NCBI RefSeq assembly: GCF_035046485.1
Contig: NC_085136.1
Span: 82,849,734-82,913,733, forward strand
Direction: 5' to 3'
From: Aedes albopictus
Taxonomy: Eukaryota > Arthropoda > Insecta > Diptera > Culicidae
Length of the DNA: 64,000 bases
Of this stretch, positions 44,651-55,440 are shown piece after piece. The notes beneath the pieces are model-generated. The model searched no databases. It had not been told where the DNA came from and was given only the letters and a program-made list of their open reading frames with translations. How positions within the stretch are numbered: position 1 is the first letter of the stretch; every line of letters starts with the position of its first letter. The position numbers and the translations under genes are program-made.

Positions 44651-45814
44651 AACTTCTGGAAATATATGATGTACTCCATTACATGTATATGCCTTGAAAT
44701 CTTTTCAACACTTTTAAATTTTTACAGTGTACTCACCATGTACTTTCGCAAAAGTTTAAATACTCTCTTTGTAAATACTCTACCATGCCATTTGGTTTAC
44801 CTGAAAATAAATAAATAGAAAATAGTATGAAATTACGACAATGTTATAGGGTTTTCTTAATATGGAACTAGTACTATAAAGGAATGATAGAGAAAATCAA
44901 TGAAGCCTGGGCGTAGCAGTTGTTACGTAATTCCTTATAAGTTGCACTTGGATAATTAATTAGCTACCAGTATTATACCCAAGCACAATTCTATCCCGTA
45001 TTGTATGCAGAATTTTAAGGGTGGTAAGCCGCAATGGATCTATTTCAGGAACAATAGAGTGCATACACCATTGTTCCAGCAGTATCAAACTTTTAATCAA
45101 ATTCGAAAAGCCTTTTCCAACGAATAGAAATAATGGAACTTCAACTCATGTGGTCATTCTTCGCATCGGGATAAAATCAACCGCAACTCATCCATTCCGG
45201 TGGAATAATTAATCGCATACTTTAAGGGTCACACGCATCAGGAAGGATTAATCTGCCTACACGCACATTACGCCCATTACACTGCACTATTGTTCCCATT
45301 GTTCCTCACACAATGGCCGAAAAGCCACAATTGGTGTTGCGATTCATGATATTTTGATCAGATTCAAATTTTCCACCTCGGTCGCATCACCGTCGTTCTC
45401 GGTTCATTCGTGCGAAAAGCATAATGAATCAGTCCATTTGAATGGGAATAATGTTTTACTGTTTTCCAGGAATGGGTATTGTGCGGCGTTTGTTCTTGAC
45501 GTAGAATTATATTACCTGGCGTTTGTGTGATTTACTCTTGGAATCGAAATTTCTTGTTAATCTGTCCAATCGAAACATTCGAACTTGTGTTCTAAAATAT
45601 GAAAAGTTTTAAAGAAACTTCAATTTTCATTAGGTAAATTATTCACTCGTTACGGATACCGCCACCGTATGCCTGTTGCTTCACGAATTTGCATCAATGC
45701 GATTAAAATAACAAATTACTCTCCGTTTCTTGTGAAACATATGTGTTGCTGTGTGTTTGAATTGACAATGCTGGTCAACTGGTTCGAAACTTTTTTTCCC
45801 GTTCTAGATTCGGT
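44651..45814. other. Unclassified, apparently low-copy DNA
   Basis: No recognisable gene. Short frames at 45021-45212 and 45669-45875 have no domain. Confidence 0.35.
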
Positions 45815-45962
45815 GAATTCTGTGGAATCCCATCCTGGGGATTCTGTAGAATCCCCTTTCCTGGGGATTCTGTAGAATCCCCTTTTCTGGGGATTCTGTA
45901 GAATCCCCTTTCCTGGGGATTCTGTAGAATCCAATCCTGGGGATTCTGTAGAATTCCATCCT
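45815..45962. repeat. 26-bp tandem repeat of palindromic units
   Basis: attctgtagaatcccc recurs at 45841, 45867, 45893, 45919 and 45943. Each unit holds GGGGATTCTGTAGAATCCCC or a near copy, a 9-bp stem with a 2-nt centre. There are about six units. Confidence 0.9.
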
Positions 45963-47050
45963 GAAAAATGTATTTCTTTGCGAAAGCTTTGACCAGTACT
46001 GTATCAGGCCCATTAGAGCACACTTTAATAACTGCCTATTTGTATAAATTACGGCTCTGAAATAATAACGCAATGGCTGAAATGATACCACCATACAAGA
46101 GCGTCCATAATCACCATTACCGGGAAAATATGGCTCCATTTGTACTGGCGCCCGGAAACAATCCTCCTACTGGGTGGGGTGTGGCACCAACAACAGCTGA
46201 AATCCTACAAAAGTTGCAATACCACCGGAAATTCATTTACTCTTTTGCGTTCAGTACCTACGCTTCCACCATCCTCAACAATGCACATAAATTTGCCCAA
46301 AAAGGACGCAAATCAGAGTCATTCTCCGGCCAACAGCTGGAAAAACAAAAGCACTGGTGAAAAATGCCGCACATATGGAATATTTTACACCACATAATGG
46401 GTTCACTTTTCCAATTAAAATATGTCATTGTTGGAAACCGGGCCGCCACCCTTCCGCTCCCCCTTCCGGCTGTGCCTCAAGCCCTTCCACCATCCAGGCA
46501 GATTCGGGCTCGGACTGTTTTATTCTTTCAGCAACGCTCGAAGCATACTGTGCTGGTTAATAGGATTTTTTTTTTTTCGTGCACTGAACTGCACAGAGCA
46601 CATTCTGCGAGCACAGCGCAGTGCAGTGTGTTGGCGGCGAGCTTTGAGTCCCCATGGTCCATGTCAGCTTGCAGTCTGTCGCATCAACTCCAACTCTGCG
46701 CTGCTGCAGTTGACGGAGGAAATTGGTTTACCCGATTGGAAACGTGTCACGTGCATTGTTGCAACAGCCGTCGGCCGCCAGCCCCCACCCACCGGCGGGA
46801 TGCGCGTGGGAAAATAGGCGTGCAGTTAAATCAAACGCAAATTACATTTCGCTCGGATTGGGAATTTTCGACATACTGATGTGATTATGTACCATGGAGA
46901 GATGCGTTTCGTTGGATGGACTCGCTGGAAATGTAACAATGGGGATCTATTTTTAGCTCAATTCATGTGCATGGAAATTATCCATTTTTCGGATGCAGTT
47001 GTGAAGGATTGTTTCAGTGGTTGCTGAAACTATCAGAACCCTATTGGCTA
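45963..47050. other. Unclassified, GC-richer DNA with overlapping frames
   Basis: Frames of 171 and 131 codons overlap at 46364-46879. They contain no known domain, lack a common reading preference and cross a long T run (46566-46578). A real exon cannot be excluded but is not supported. Confidence 0.35.
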
Positions 47051-47160
47051 CAATGGCGGATCAAGAAGGTGAGGGCTTCTTTTGCGAGTTCAAGAAATGT
47101 GTAAAAATAGTCAGATTAGTCAACGCACCAAAATGCGAATTTTCAACTCAAACGTGAACC
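47051..47160 (+). pseudogene. RTE-like LINE fragment
   Basis: agaaggtgagggcttctttt through caactcaaacgtga matches 14171-14270 of the first LINE copy, coding for the segment after the RT core (NSQISQRTKMRIFNSNVN). It has an in-frame stop. Confidence 0.75.
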
Positions 47161-48791
47161 CAAGTAACACACTTATCACAGAAGAGTCACGGCGGCGCTG
47201 GTTTCTGTTGCTTCTTTTGAAGCACTGTCTTGGTGATTTTGATTACATTCTTAATAGCGTCCACCATCGATCGACTCTACCGGAAGCCAAACTGATTATT
47301 CGAGATCCCAGAGTCATCTGGTTTCTTGGTATAGACCTTTCCCAAAGGTTTCCGGCGGTGTGCAGTAGACGGATAGGTCAATTTTTGCCTTTTCCATTTC
47401 TCCGGAAATTCGCATCTATCTAAGCACATCTGCATAGCCATTCTGAACATGTCAGGAGGCATCCATTTAGTACGTCACTCTAAAAGTGAGAATTTAAGCC
47501 TTGTTCAACTTGAGCTTGTTGTTCATCACCGGGGCGACCTCGCTATGGCTGGTTTGACCATAAGGGACGGGGGCCCATGGTTTTGACGCGAGGACAACGT
47601 TTCTACGATATTCTGCAGCATCTTGGGGGAGTGTTCTGGGGGTACTGACGCGCCCTTAGTTTTGCGCATGACTACTCTGTAGGCATCAACTCAAGGGGTC
47701 GCGACCGGTCGTGTTGTCTGCCTCGCAGAGATTTTCGAAGCACACCTGCTTACGCGCCTTAATCTCTTTTTTCCTTGTTTTGTTCAGGTCAATCGGATAT
47801 CTTTGGTGTCAGTTTAGCCGCCCTGTAGGCCACACTTCACACCATTCTACCCTCATCGGTGCGAACTTGTTGCATCCTCCTTCTAGTTCGTAGGCAGGAT
47901 GCGCGGAGTTCTGCAACTTTTGGACACCACCAAAAGCGGCTTGCGTTCATTTCTGGGTAGGGATCGCCTTGGCATTGAGGCGTCACATTCCGACTAGATA
48001 GATAGTTGGTTTTACCCTCCATAAGCAATCCGGCTTATCGACGCGCGAGGTCAGCCATCCCCGATGGCTGTCGCCGTCGTGGGGCGTCTGGTTGGTTTTA
48101 AAACAGCTGCAGTAGTACATCCCGTTGATCTTCTCTATTGCAAAGCCCTCGTGCGAAGTTGAAATTATTTCCCGGACTGGAAAAGACCGGTTGCCAGCTT
48201 GCCCTTATCCGCTACCCAGTTCCCATTATCGGGAGGGATGGGGTATGGATCCGATAGAAGTGCGATGTTTGTACTTGACTCCGAGACTGACTGCTCCAGC
48301 AACTGTTGTGCGGCTTCACAGTGGTTCAGGTTTAGCTGTGTAACCTGCATTATCGTTGGTTGGTGCGACTTCTTCGCGTGCCGGTGCCTGGGCATTTAGG
48401 CCCGCCCGTTGTGTGACCCTTGTTTTCCGTGCAAATCAGGCATTTGCTGCCGAGTTGCACTCCCCGGCGATGTGGCCTACCACTACGCACTTCTTGCAGA
48501 GTTTGCTCCTGTCGGGGCCTTTACATACCCAAGACTTGTGTTCTTGCTCGAAGCACTTGCAGCACGCCTCTGGCGGCTCGTAAATGCTGAGCGGGTACAT
48601 TGGCCAGCCTACTATGATCTTGCCGAGTGCAGTCGCCTTCTTCACCTCCCCTACAGGGAACTTGATAGCAGCAATCTGCGTGCCTGTCGGACCCTTTCGC
48701 AGGCGGATCGATGGACTTGGTGCATCTACCTCTTGTCTGCGTCGGTAATCTCGTCCCGGTTTTTTAAACAGGAGAATCGCCTCCACCGATA

Positions 48792-49419
48792 GGACGGGCT
48801 TGGTGTTCTAGTGGCTACCGCTTCTGATTCGTATGCAAATAGTCATGGGTACAATCCCCGGCCCGTCTCTTTCCTCATACTTTGAATCTTTCTTATCTAC
48901 TTTTTCTTTCTCTCTCTCTTCACTAGATATGCAACTCATGTAGTCATAGTCATCGCTAGAACCAGAAACAAATTGAAAAATTTGTTTCTCGTCCTTCCAA
49001 CTTCTACAGCACAGTGAATGTAATGCCAACAAGTTATGCAACCAAAGCGAACTGTGCCGATTGACCTCCTTAGTATTCACCACACAATCTATGCCTATAA
49101 ATAACCCTTATCCATGGATCGCATCACCGACCCAACGGTGACTCCCAGATCTCCCATCCTTTCCGTCTAACAAATACCCCAGTCCGTGCGGGTTGAAGGG
49201 ACGCAGAGGTGCTCTCGGTCTCTGGTAGCAACAACCAGTACACTCTAACATTCCCAGCTGACTATAAGGACTTGGCCGGCGCCGTTATTGATCAAAAATG
49301 CATGAGCTGCTAAGCTTTGAGAATATGTGGAATGTTCCAGCCCCTTATTTAGTTGGATCTCAGTACAATTGGTACCAGTATAGTCAACATTGATCGTTGA
49401 TCGTTTTGATCGTGGACAG
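48792..49419 (+). mobile_element. tRNA-headed SINE, 628 bp, 15-bp TSD
   Basis: TCGCCTCCACCGATA flanks it at 48777-48791 and 49420-49434. The head gacgggcttggtgttctagt then ggctaccgcttct matches the SINE at 33.1 kb. A B-box-like gggtacaatcccc follows at about 48855. The 3' end is a ttgatcg-type repeat (49391-49412). Confidence 0.9.
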
Positions 49420-50072
49420 TCGCCTCCACCGATAAGGCTCTCCTCTCACCTGCACTTTTTCGCCCAATAGCTCCTAAGCTTGTGCCTTATAGGAGGTGCT
49501 GTTATTGGCTGCCACCTTCATCAGCACTAACATCATCTCTCCAGTCCTGGTGCGCCGGATGCTTTTTTACATCCGCGTCCAGTCAGTGGTGAGAGACAAT
49601 TTTCGCATGGCATGGCCCACAGCATTTCGGCGTACGTTTTTACCTCGATTTAAAGACCACCGCGTCGCTCCGTTCGAGTTTGCGGGCTGACTTCATTTTT
49701 CTTACCACCTTCTTCTTCCCAACCGTAATCCAAGGGTTCTCCTTCCCTTGGTTCGGTTGGTCACCCTTTCTTTTAGGGCTCGCTTCTTGGGGCTTGGTTA
49801 CTCGCGCTGGCAATCCCTTTGGCTTTTCGACCGCCTCTGCCGAACGCTTCTTGGGTCGCGTCTCCTAGGCAGGTTTCGACCATGCAGCTCGAGCCGTAGG
49901 GAGGTTTGTCCTCTCCGCTGCATACTTCCGTGCTACATCGTGGCGTTGCCAGCAAAAATGAAACCGTCCGTTTGGGTGGACCGCTCTTCCCTGCTCGCGT
50001 CAGCCGTACTCCGCTCTTCGATCAGAAGATCGTACTCCTGTTTGGCCAGAGCCAGCGATTTGTGGGGCTCTA

Positions 50073-50219
50073 CCCCATTTGGTATAATGCCATTTGGCAT
50101 AACAAGGATTATGCACATTCTTAGTAAGAAGGCTGTTCTTCGTATTATGCCAAACGGCATTATGCCGAATAGCATTATGCGAAACGGCGTTATGCCAAAT
50201 GGCATTATGCTAAATGGGG
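50073..50219. mobile_element. MITE, 147 bp, TA duplication, atttggcataatgcc repeats
   Basis: Left end ccccatttggtataatgcca, right end its inverse with one or two mismatches, TA at 50071-50072 and 50220-50221. The old R1 ORF1 frame runs on through QLTLEPHKSLALAK once it is removed. The interior has more tgccaaacggcat palindromes. Confidence 0.85.
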
Positions 50220-50335
50220 TAGAGTCAGCTGCAACAGGCCCTGTTTCAAGTCCTTGCTGATGTTAGTCCGCCTGCTCGTGTAGCCGATCAGCTCGTCCAG
50301 CTGTTCGACAACTACCAAATTGAAGATTGTAAAGA

Positions 50336-51250
50336 TTGCGGGAGTGCCGAGTGCCAACATCAAGTGCTACCGTTGTAATGGTGAAGGTCATGTGGCTGTC
50401 AATAACAGTGTGAACAATGCCGGAAAAAAACTCTAAAAGGTGCAATTTCGAGAAATCGGTGGTTATTGGAAATCCCGAAATCGAAGCACTTAATGGCTGT
50501 GGTTCGGCGGTAACTACGATCAAGGAGAGCTGCGCTGGTGTAATGAACAGTATTGAGCCATGCAATATCTCATTTGTGGGACTCGATGGTAAGGTTTAAG
50601 TTCGGGAAAAAAGTGCCAAATTGATTAAAGTAGACAGTATTGCAGTAGAGAGCAACGTTTCCAACAAGGTTCAATGAAAGTAGATGATCATCGGTAGAAA
50701 TATTCTCAATCGCGAGGAAGTTCGATTTGTGAAGGAGAAGGGCAGCGTGAGAATTTAAAAAGATCGTGGATATGTAGAACGATGAGAGGCAGAGTGGACG
50801 CTCGCCAGGTCGCCAGGTATAAACCGATTGTTGCCGAAGTGACTAACGTGAATAGTGTTGGTGAAGAGCGGAAGAAGCTTGATTGCTCCTCTTCGTTCGG
50901 TTGGGATTATAGTGTACCTCGCTGAGGCGATTTCCGGTGGTGATGTGCTGAAGAAATTCTAAGCTCTGTTGAAACGCTTGATGGAATGTGGCCTAACAAT
51001 CTACTTGGAGAAACCCCAGTTTCTGAAGACCAGCCTGGATTTCCTGGGTGACGCAGTGAGTGAAGCCTAATGAAGAAGGATGAAACGTTCAAATGTGACG
51101 AAGAATAGGAAATCGCGTTTGCGACGTTGAAACGAGCTTAAGTGAATCAACCGGTCGTAGTTATCTAAGAACCAGCTCGAAACATGAAAGTGCACACCGA
51201 CGTCTGCTCGTCAGGAATATTGTTGCAGCAGATGAAGACTGGCCTGCATT
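50336..51250 (+). pseudogene. Ty3/gypsy-type retrotransposon remnant
   Basis: The order on the plus strand is typical of gypsy pol. A decayed zinc knuckle (CYRCNGEGHVAV, 50370) comes first. Then a protease region (GSAVTTIKES near 50508) whose catalytic DSG is replaced. Then the end of RT (KRLMECGLTIYLEKPQFL near 50970), and the start of RNase H (VHTDVCSSGILLQQ near 51190). RT core and integrase are deleted, and stops are frequent. LTRs are not found. The Harbinger-like MITE at 51257 sits just beyond its end. Confidence 0.7.
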
Positions 51251-51256
51251 CGATAA

Positions 51257-51422
51257 GGCAGCATTCATTTATTACGTAACGCTAAAATCGACATTTTTAG
51301 ACGCTCCCTCCCCCCTCCGTAACGCTTTTTTGTATGAAAATCCTAATTTTTTTGTATGGAGCGTAACGCTCGGCCATACTCCCCCCTCCCCCTAGAGCGT
51401 TACGTAATTTGTGGACGGCGCC
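51257..51422. mobile_element. PIF/Harbinger-like MITE, 166 bp, TAA duplication
   Basis: TAA at 51254-51256 and 51423-51425. Ends ggcagcattcatttattacg and, inverted, ggcgccgtccacaaattacg, both followed by taacgct. The 3-bp TWA target suits PIF/Harbinger; this is inferred. Confidence 0.75.
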
Positions 51423-51813
51423 TAAGCTACTTCAGCCAAAAGACTTCGTCAGTTGCCAGCCATCGCCTTGACCTGTGGCCCGGTCAAATTTCTGTCGACT
51501 TGCTTGATTTCGTTATTGAGGCTGCGCCGCCATGAGCCTCTGGGTTTGCCTCTGGGTATGGCGTATAGCAGCACAGATTTCACGTTCGAGTTGAAAACTC
51601 GGATTTTGGTGTGTCGATTAATCTGGTTTTTTTTTCATACATTTCTTAAACTTGCAAAAGCAGCCCTCGCCTTCTTGATCCGTGAACCTATGTCGATCTT
51701 GGTGCCGCCATCGGCCGCCATTTGACTACCAAGCTATTGGTAGCTTTCAATATTCTCCACTGATTGCCCAGCTACCGTTAAGCTGGAAGGGTTGACCGTG
51801 TTTACATCCAACG

Positions 51814-54800
51814 CACAGTGGAAAAAATCGACGCTAAAAACGGATCTTTTAACGCCGCTGGTTTCGGTACGTGAAGTTGACCATTTCTGACGTAAAAAAG
51901 TACGAGAAATCGATTGGTGCTAAATTCATTCACCGCACGGCACGGGAAGTGGTCCATTTTGCCCCATTTTGCCCTTTTTTCATACAAAAAGAGAATCAAA
52001 ATGTACTTTCAAACAATTAACACGATTGTAGATCATTGAAAATAGCTGCAGGTGTAATTAGAGGTTAATAAAAACCATAAACATATATGAAAGATCCTTT
52101 TAAATGCCTATATTGCCCCATATGCCCCAACAACCGCTGGAAATTGTTAATTTTACATGGTCATAAATGGATTTTTAATGTTACTGATTTGAATTTATTT
52201 TTTTTTGCATAAACAAAAAGCGCTAGATCTGTTATCACCAGAATCATCTTCAGTAGTTATCCAATTTGCCCCATTTTGCCCTATTATTATAGAAAAATGA
52301 GATCTAAAATGTATTTATAAGAAACAGATACTGTAATAGAACGTTGAAATTAGTTTTAGTTGCATTTGGAACCTAACAGCTATCATGCGCATAAATGAAA
52401 GATATTTTCCCTATTTTGCCCTACATGCCCCTAAAACTGCTGGATGATAACATTTTTTCTATTGTTTTGCAATGTCACTGGTTGCAATACATGAAGTCCT
52501 AGATCATTTTTGATATACAAATACGGTTTATCGATAAGGTGTATGATCATTCACGGGAGGATACAAATAGCTGTCAATTTTACCCCACTTTGCCCTGATT
52601 TGTTGTCGCCTCATGAATGAATTGATTTCCCCCATTTGCTTATGTCCGAATTGATGAACTTTTGTTACTGAAACCAATGTAATCGAAAGAACAGTTAAAA
52701 CATATGACTTTGGTGGGGAATACAGGGTAGAATAAGCATTAATCCTAATCTTAATTTGTGGCAAATATGCACACAACTGATTGAATTAGGCATCTTAAAT
52801 ATAAATAATTTGGTGCTTTGAAACGCCCTATTTAATCAGTTTAGCGCAAGGTTTAGCGCATATTTAGCATATTTTATAAAATGCTTATTATGCCCTTAAT
52901 TCCCCATCAAAAGCTGAAATTATGAAAAAGTCATATATATGACTTTTTGATAACATTGGCTTCAGTACCAATGCACAGTGTTTTATTTTGCCGATTTCGT
53001 GCGCTTTTTTAATAACGTTTCAACCGATGATTTTGGCGATATAGTATCTTCGGAGAAGTTTCTACATTAGACAAGGCGCTTCTTTTGACATAAATAGTTG
53101 AATGATCAATCCACCTATAAGTGAGATGGAAAAAATATTTTTTCGAAAAATGTAGATAGACGTTTGATGTCTTCGGCAAAGTTGTGCAAAATGCAATTTT
53201 GAACAACTTTGTCAAAGACGCCATAATGCTGAATCTCATACTTTACGAGACATATTGCGTTATATGTGCATGACCCCTAGAAACCATATATTTCATCATA
53301 ACTTTTTAACGGAATTTTTTAGATTTTTTGCGTCTTCTACAAAGTTGCTTGGAATGTAAAAATACATGTTTTTGCTGAACATCGAAAAACGCTAGCTTTT
53401 GAAATAAGAAAGTTATTTACAAATTACTGATTTTTATAGGGTAACTTTGAACTCCTGTTACTTTTTTCGGCGCAAAATGGCGCAGAGAACCGTTTCGAAT
53501 AATGAAACAACTATATTTCTACTATATGAAAATGACTTAAACTTTTGTATACAAGTGTATTCTTTATGTGTCATGGTAAATATACAAACAATTGTCAAAT
53601 ATTGAAATTATTCAATAACTTCTAATTTAAAGAGATAGAATGTCGCAATGTTCAGCAAAATTGTGTATTTTTGTATGCTCAACAACTTTCTAGAACATAA
53701 AAAAATTGTAGAAAATCTTGGTAAAAAGCTATGATTATTTTAACGAATTATAAAAAAAAACATATTTAAAAATCACTCAGAAATTGATTTTTATTATAAC
53801 TTTTAATCTATAATTTTTACATTATTTGCATGTTCTGCAAAGTTGTTGAGCATATAAAAATACACAATTTTGCTGAACATTGCGACATTCTATCTCGTTA
53901 AATGAAGAAGTTATTAAATAATTTCAATATTTGATAATTGTTTGTTTATTTACCATAACACATAAAGAATACACTTGTATACAAAAGTTTATGCCATTTT
54001 GATATAGTAGAAATATAGTTGTTTCATTATTCGAAATGGTTCTCTGCGCCATTTTGCGCCGAAAGCAGTTAGACGAGTTCGAAGTTACCCTATAAATATC
54101 AGTAATTTGTAAATAACTTTGTAATTTTAAAAGCTAGCGTTTTTCGATGTTCAGCAAAAACATGTATTTTTACATTCCAAACAACTTTGTAGAAGACGCA
54201 AAAAATCTAAAAAATCCCGTTAAAAAGTTATGATGAAATATATGATTTCTAGGGGTCATGCACATACAACGCAATATATCTCGTAAAGTATGAGATTCAG
54301 CATTATGGCGTCTTTGACAAAGTTGTTCAAAATTGCATTTTGCACAACTTTGCCGAAGACATCAAACGTCTATCTGCATTTTTCGAAAAAATATTTTTTT
54401 CATCTCACTTATAGGTGGATTGATCATTCAACTCTTTATGTCAAAAGAAGCGCCTTGTCTAATGCAGAAACTTCTCCGAAGAAACTATATCGCAAAAATC
54501 ATCGGTTGAAACGTTATTAAAAAAGCGCACGAAATCGGCAAAATAAAACACTGTGCAATGCAAATAAGGGAAATTAATTTATTTATTACTTGAAAAATTT
54601 ATTTATTACTTGAAAAATCAGGGCAAATTGATTTATTCATTACATGACAAAAATGAGGGCAAATTGGGGTGAAATGGACAGCTATTTATAACATTCCGAG
54701 AATGATTGTAGTATTGATCGATAAACCGCATTTGTATATATCAAAAATGATCCAGGGCTTCATGTTTTGCATCCAGCGACATTATAAAACCATACAAAAT

Positions 54801-55440
54801 ATGTTATTATTTAGCAGTTTTAGGGGCATGTAGGGTAAAATAGGGAAAATATCTTTCATATACGTGCATGTAAACTGTTAGCTTCCAATTGCACATATAA
54901 ATAATTTCAACTTCCCATAGCAGTATTTGTTTTTCATAAATACATATAAAATCTCGTTTTTTCATGAAAATAGGGCAAAATGGGGCAAATTGGACAACTC
55001 CCGAAGATGATTCTGGTGATAACAGATCTAGCGCTTTTTGTTTATGCCAAACAAATCAACTTCAAGTTAGTAACATAAAAAATCCATTCATAATTAGGAA
55101 AAATTGTGAATATCCAACAGTTGGTGGGGCATATGGGGCAAAATAAGCATTTAAAAGGATCTTTCATGTATTCTTATGACTCCTATTAACTTCCAATTAC
55201 ATCTGCAGCTATTTTCAATGATCTACAGTCCTGTTAGTTGTTTGAAAGTACAATTTGATTCTCTTTTTGTATGGAAAAAGGGCAAAATGGGGCAAAATGG
55301 ACCACTTCCCGTGCCGTGCGGTGAAAGAAAATAGCACCAATCGATTTCTCGTATTTTTTTACGTCAGAAATGGTCAACTTCTCGTACCGAAACCAGCGGC
55401 GTTAAAAGATCCGTTTTTTGGGTCGATTTTTCCCACTGTG
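51814..55440. mobile_element. Transib-like palindromic element, outer, 3627 bp with nested insert
   Basis: CAACG is duplicated at 51809-51813 and 55441-55445. The ends are cacagtggaaaaaatcgacg and, inverted, cacagtgggaaaaatcgacc. Arms continue for about 880 bp on the right and 1160 bp on the left (for example cggatcttttaacgccgctg and cacggcacgggaagtggtcc in both). CACWRTG-like ends and a 5-bp GC-rich duplication are the known signature of Transib transposons, relatives of RAG. No transposase is encoded. The site lies within the RTE-like LINE, whose first copy holds the empty site. The superfamily is inferred from ends and TSD only. Confidence 0.85.
52974..54555. mobile_element. Transib-like palindromic element, inner, 1582 bp
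   Basis: CAATG flanks it at 52969-52973 and 54556-54560. The ends cacagtgttttattttgccg are perfectly inverted, and near-identical arms of about 700 bp meet at a spacer of ~150 bp near 53690-53840. The 76-codon frames at 53009-53239 (minus) and 54290-54520 (plus) are the two arms read in opposite directions, not genes. It shares the CACAGTG heptamer but not the following bases with the outer element. Confidence 0.88.

Larger units (their letters stand above)
47165..50335 (-). pseudogene. Old R1-type LINE, ORF1 and ORF2 remnants
   Basis: Read on the minus strand from 50335. The ORF1 helical part comes first (ELIGYTSRRTNISKDLKQ, then LALAKQEYDLLIEERST). Next is a basic region, then SIRRTRTGEMMLVLMK near 49540, then zinc knuckles CCKCFEQEHKSWVCKG and CKKCVVVGHIAGEC at 48580-48450. 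ORF2 starts QLNLNHCEAAQQLLEQS near 48345 with the endonuclease (SDPYPIPPDNGNW). The rest of the endonuclease follows at 48028-47837, and a piece of RT is at 47462-47277. Many stops and frameshifts mark it as old. It is interrupted by a SINE (48792-49419) and a MITE (50073-50219). It is a relative, not a copy, of the LINE at 26.4 kb. Confidence 0.85.

Noticed and set aside
46364..46879. 171-codon frame as a host exon
   Set aside because: A second frame of 131 codons overlaps it, a long T run crosses it and no domain is seen. Not enough to call a gene.
50336..51250. Endogenous virus-derived sequence
   Set aside because: The gag knuckle, protease, RT end and RNase H order is that of a gypsy retrotransposon. 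No envelope-like frame or viral gene was seen here or elsewhere in the window.
53009..54520. Two nearly identical 76-codon proteins in opposite orientation
   Set aside because: They are the mirrored arms of the inner palindromic element. Identity reflects the inverted repeat, not a conserved gene.
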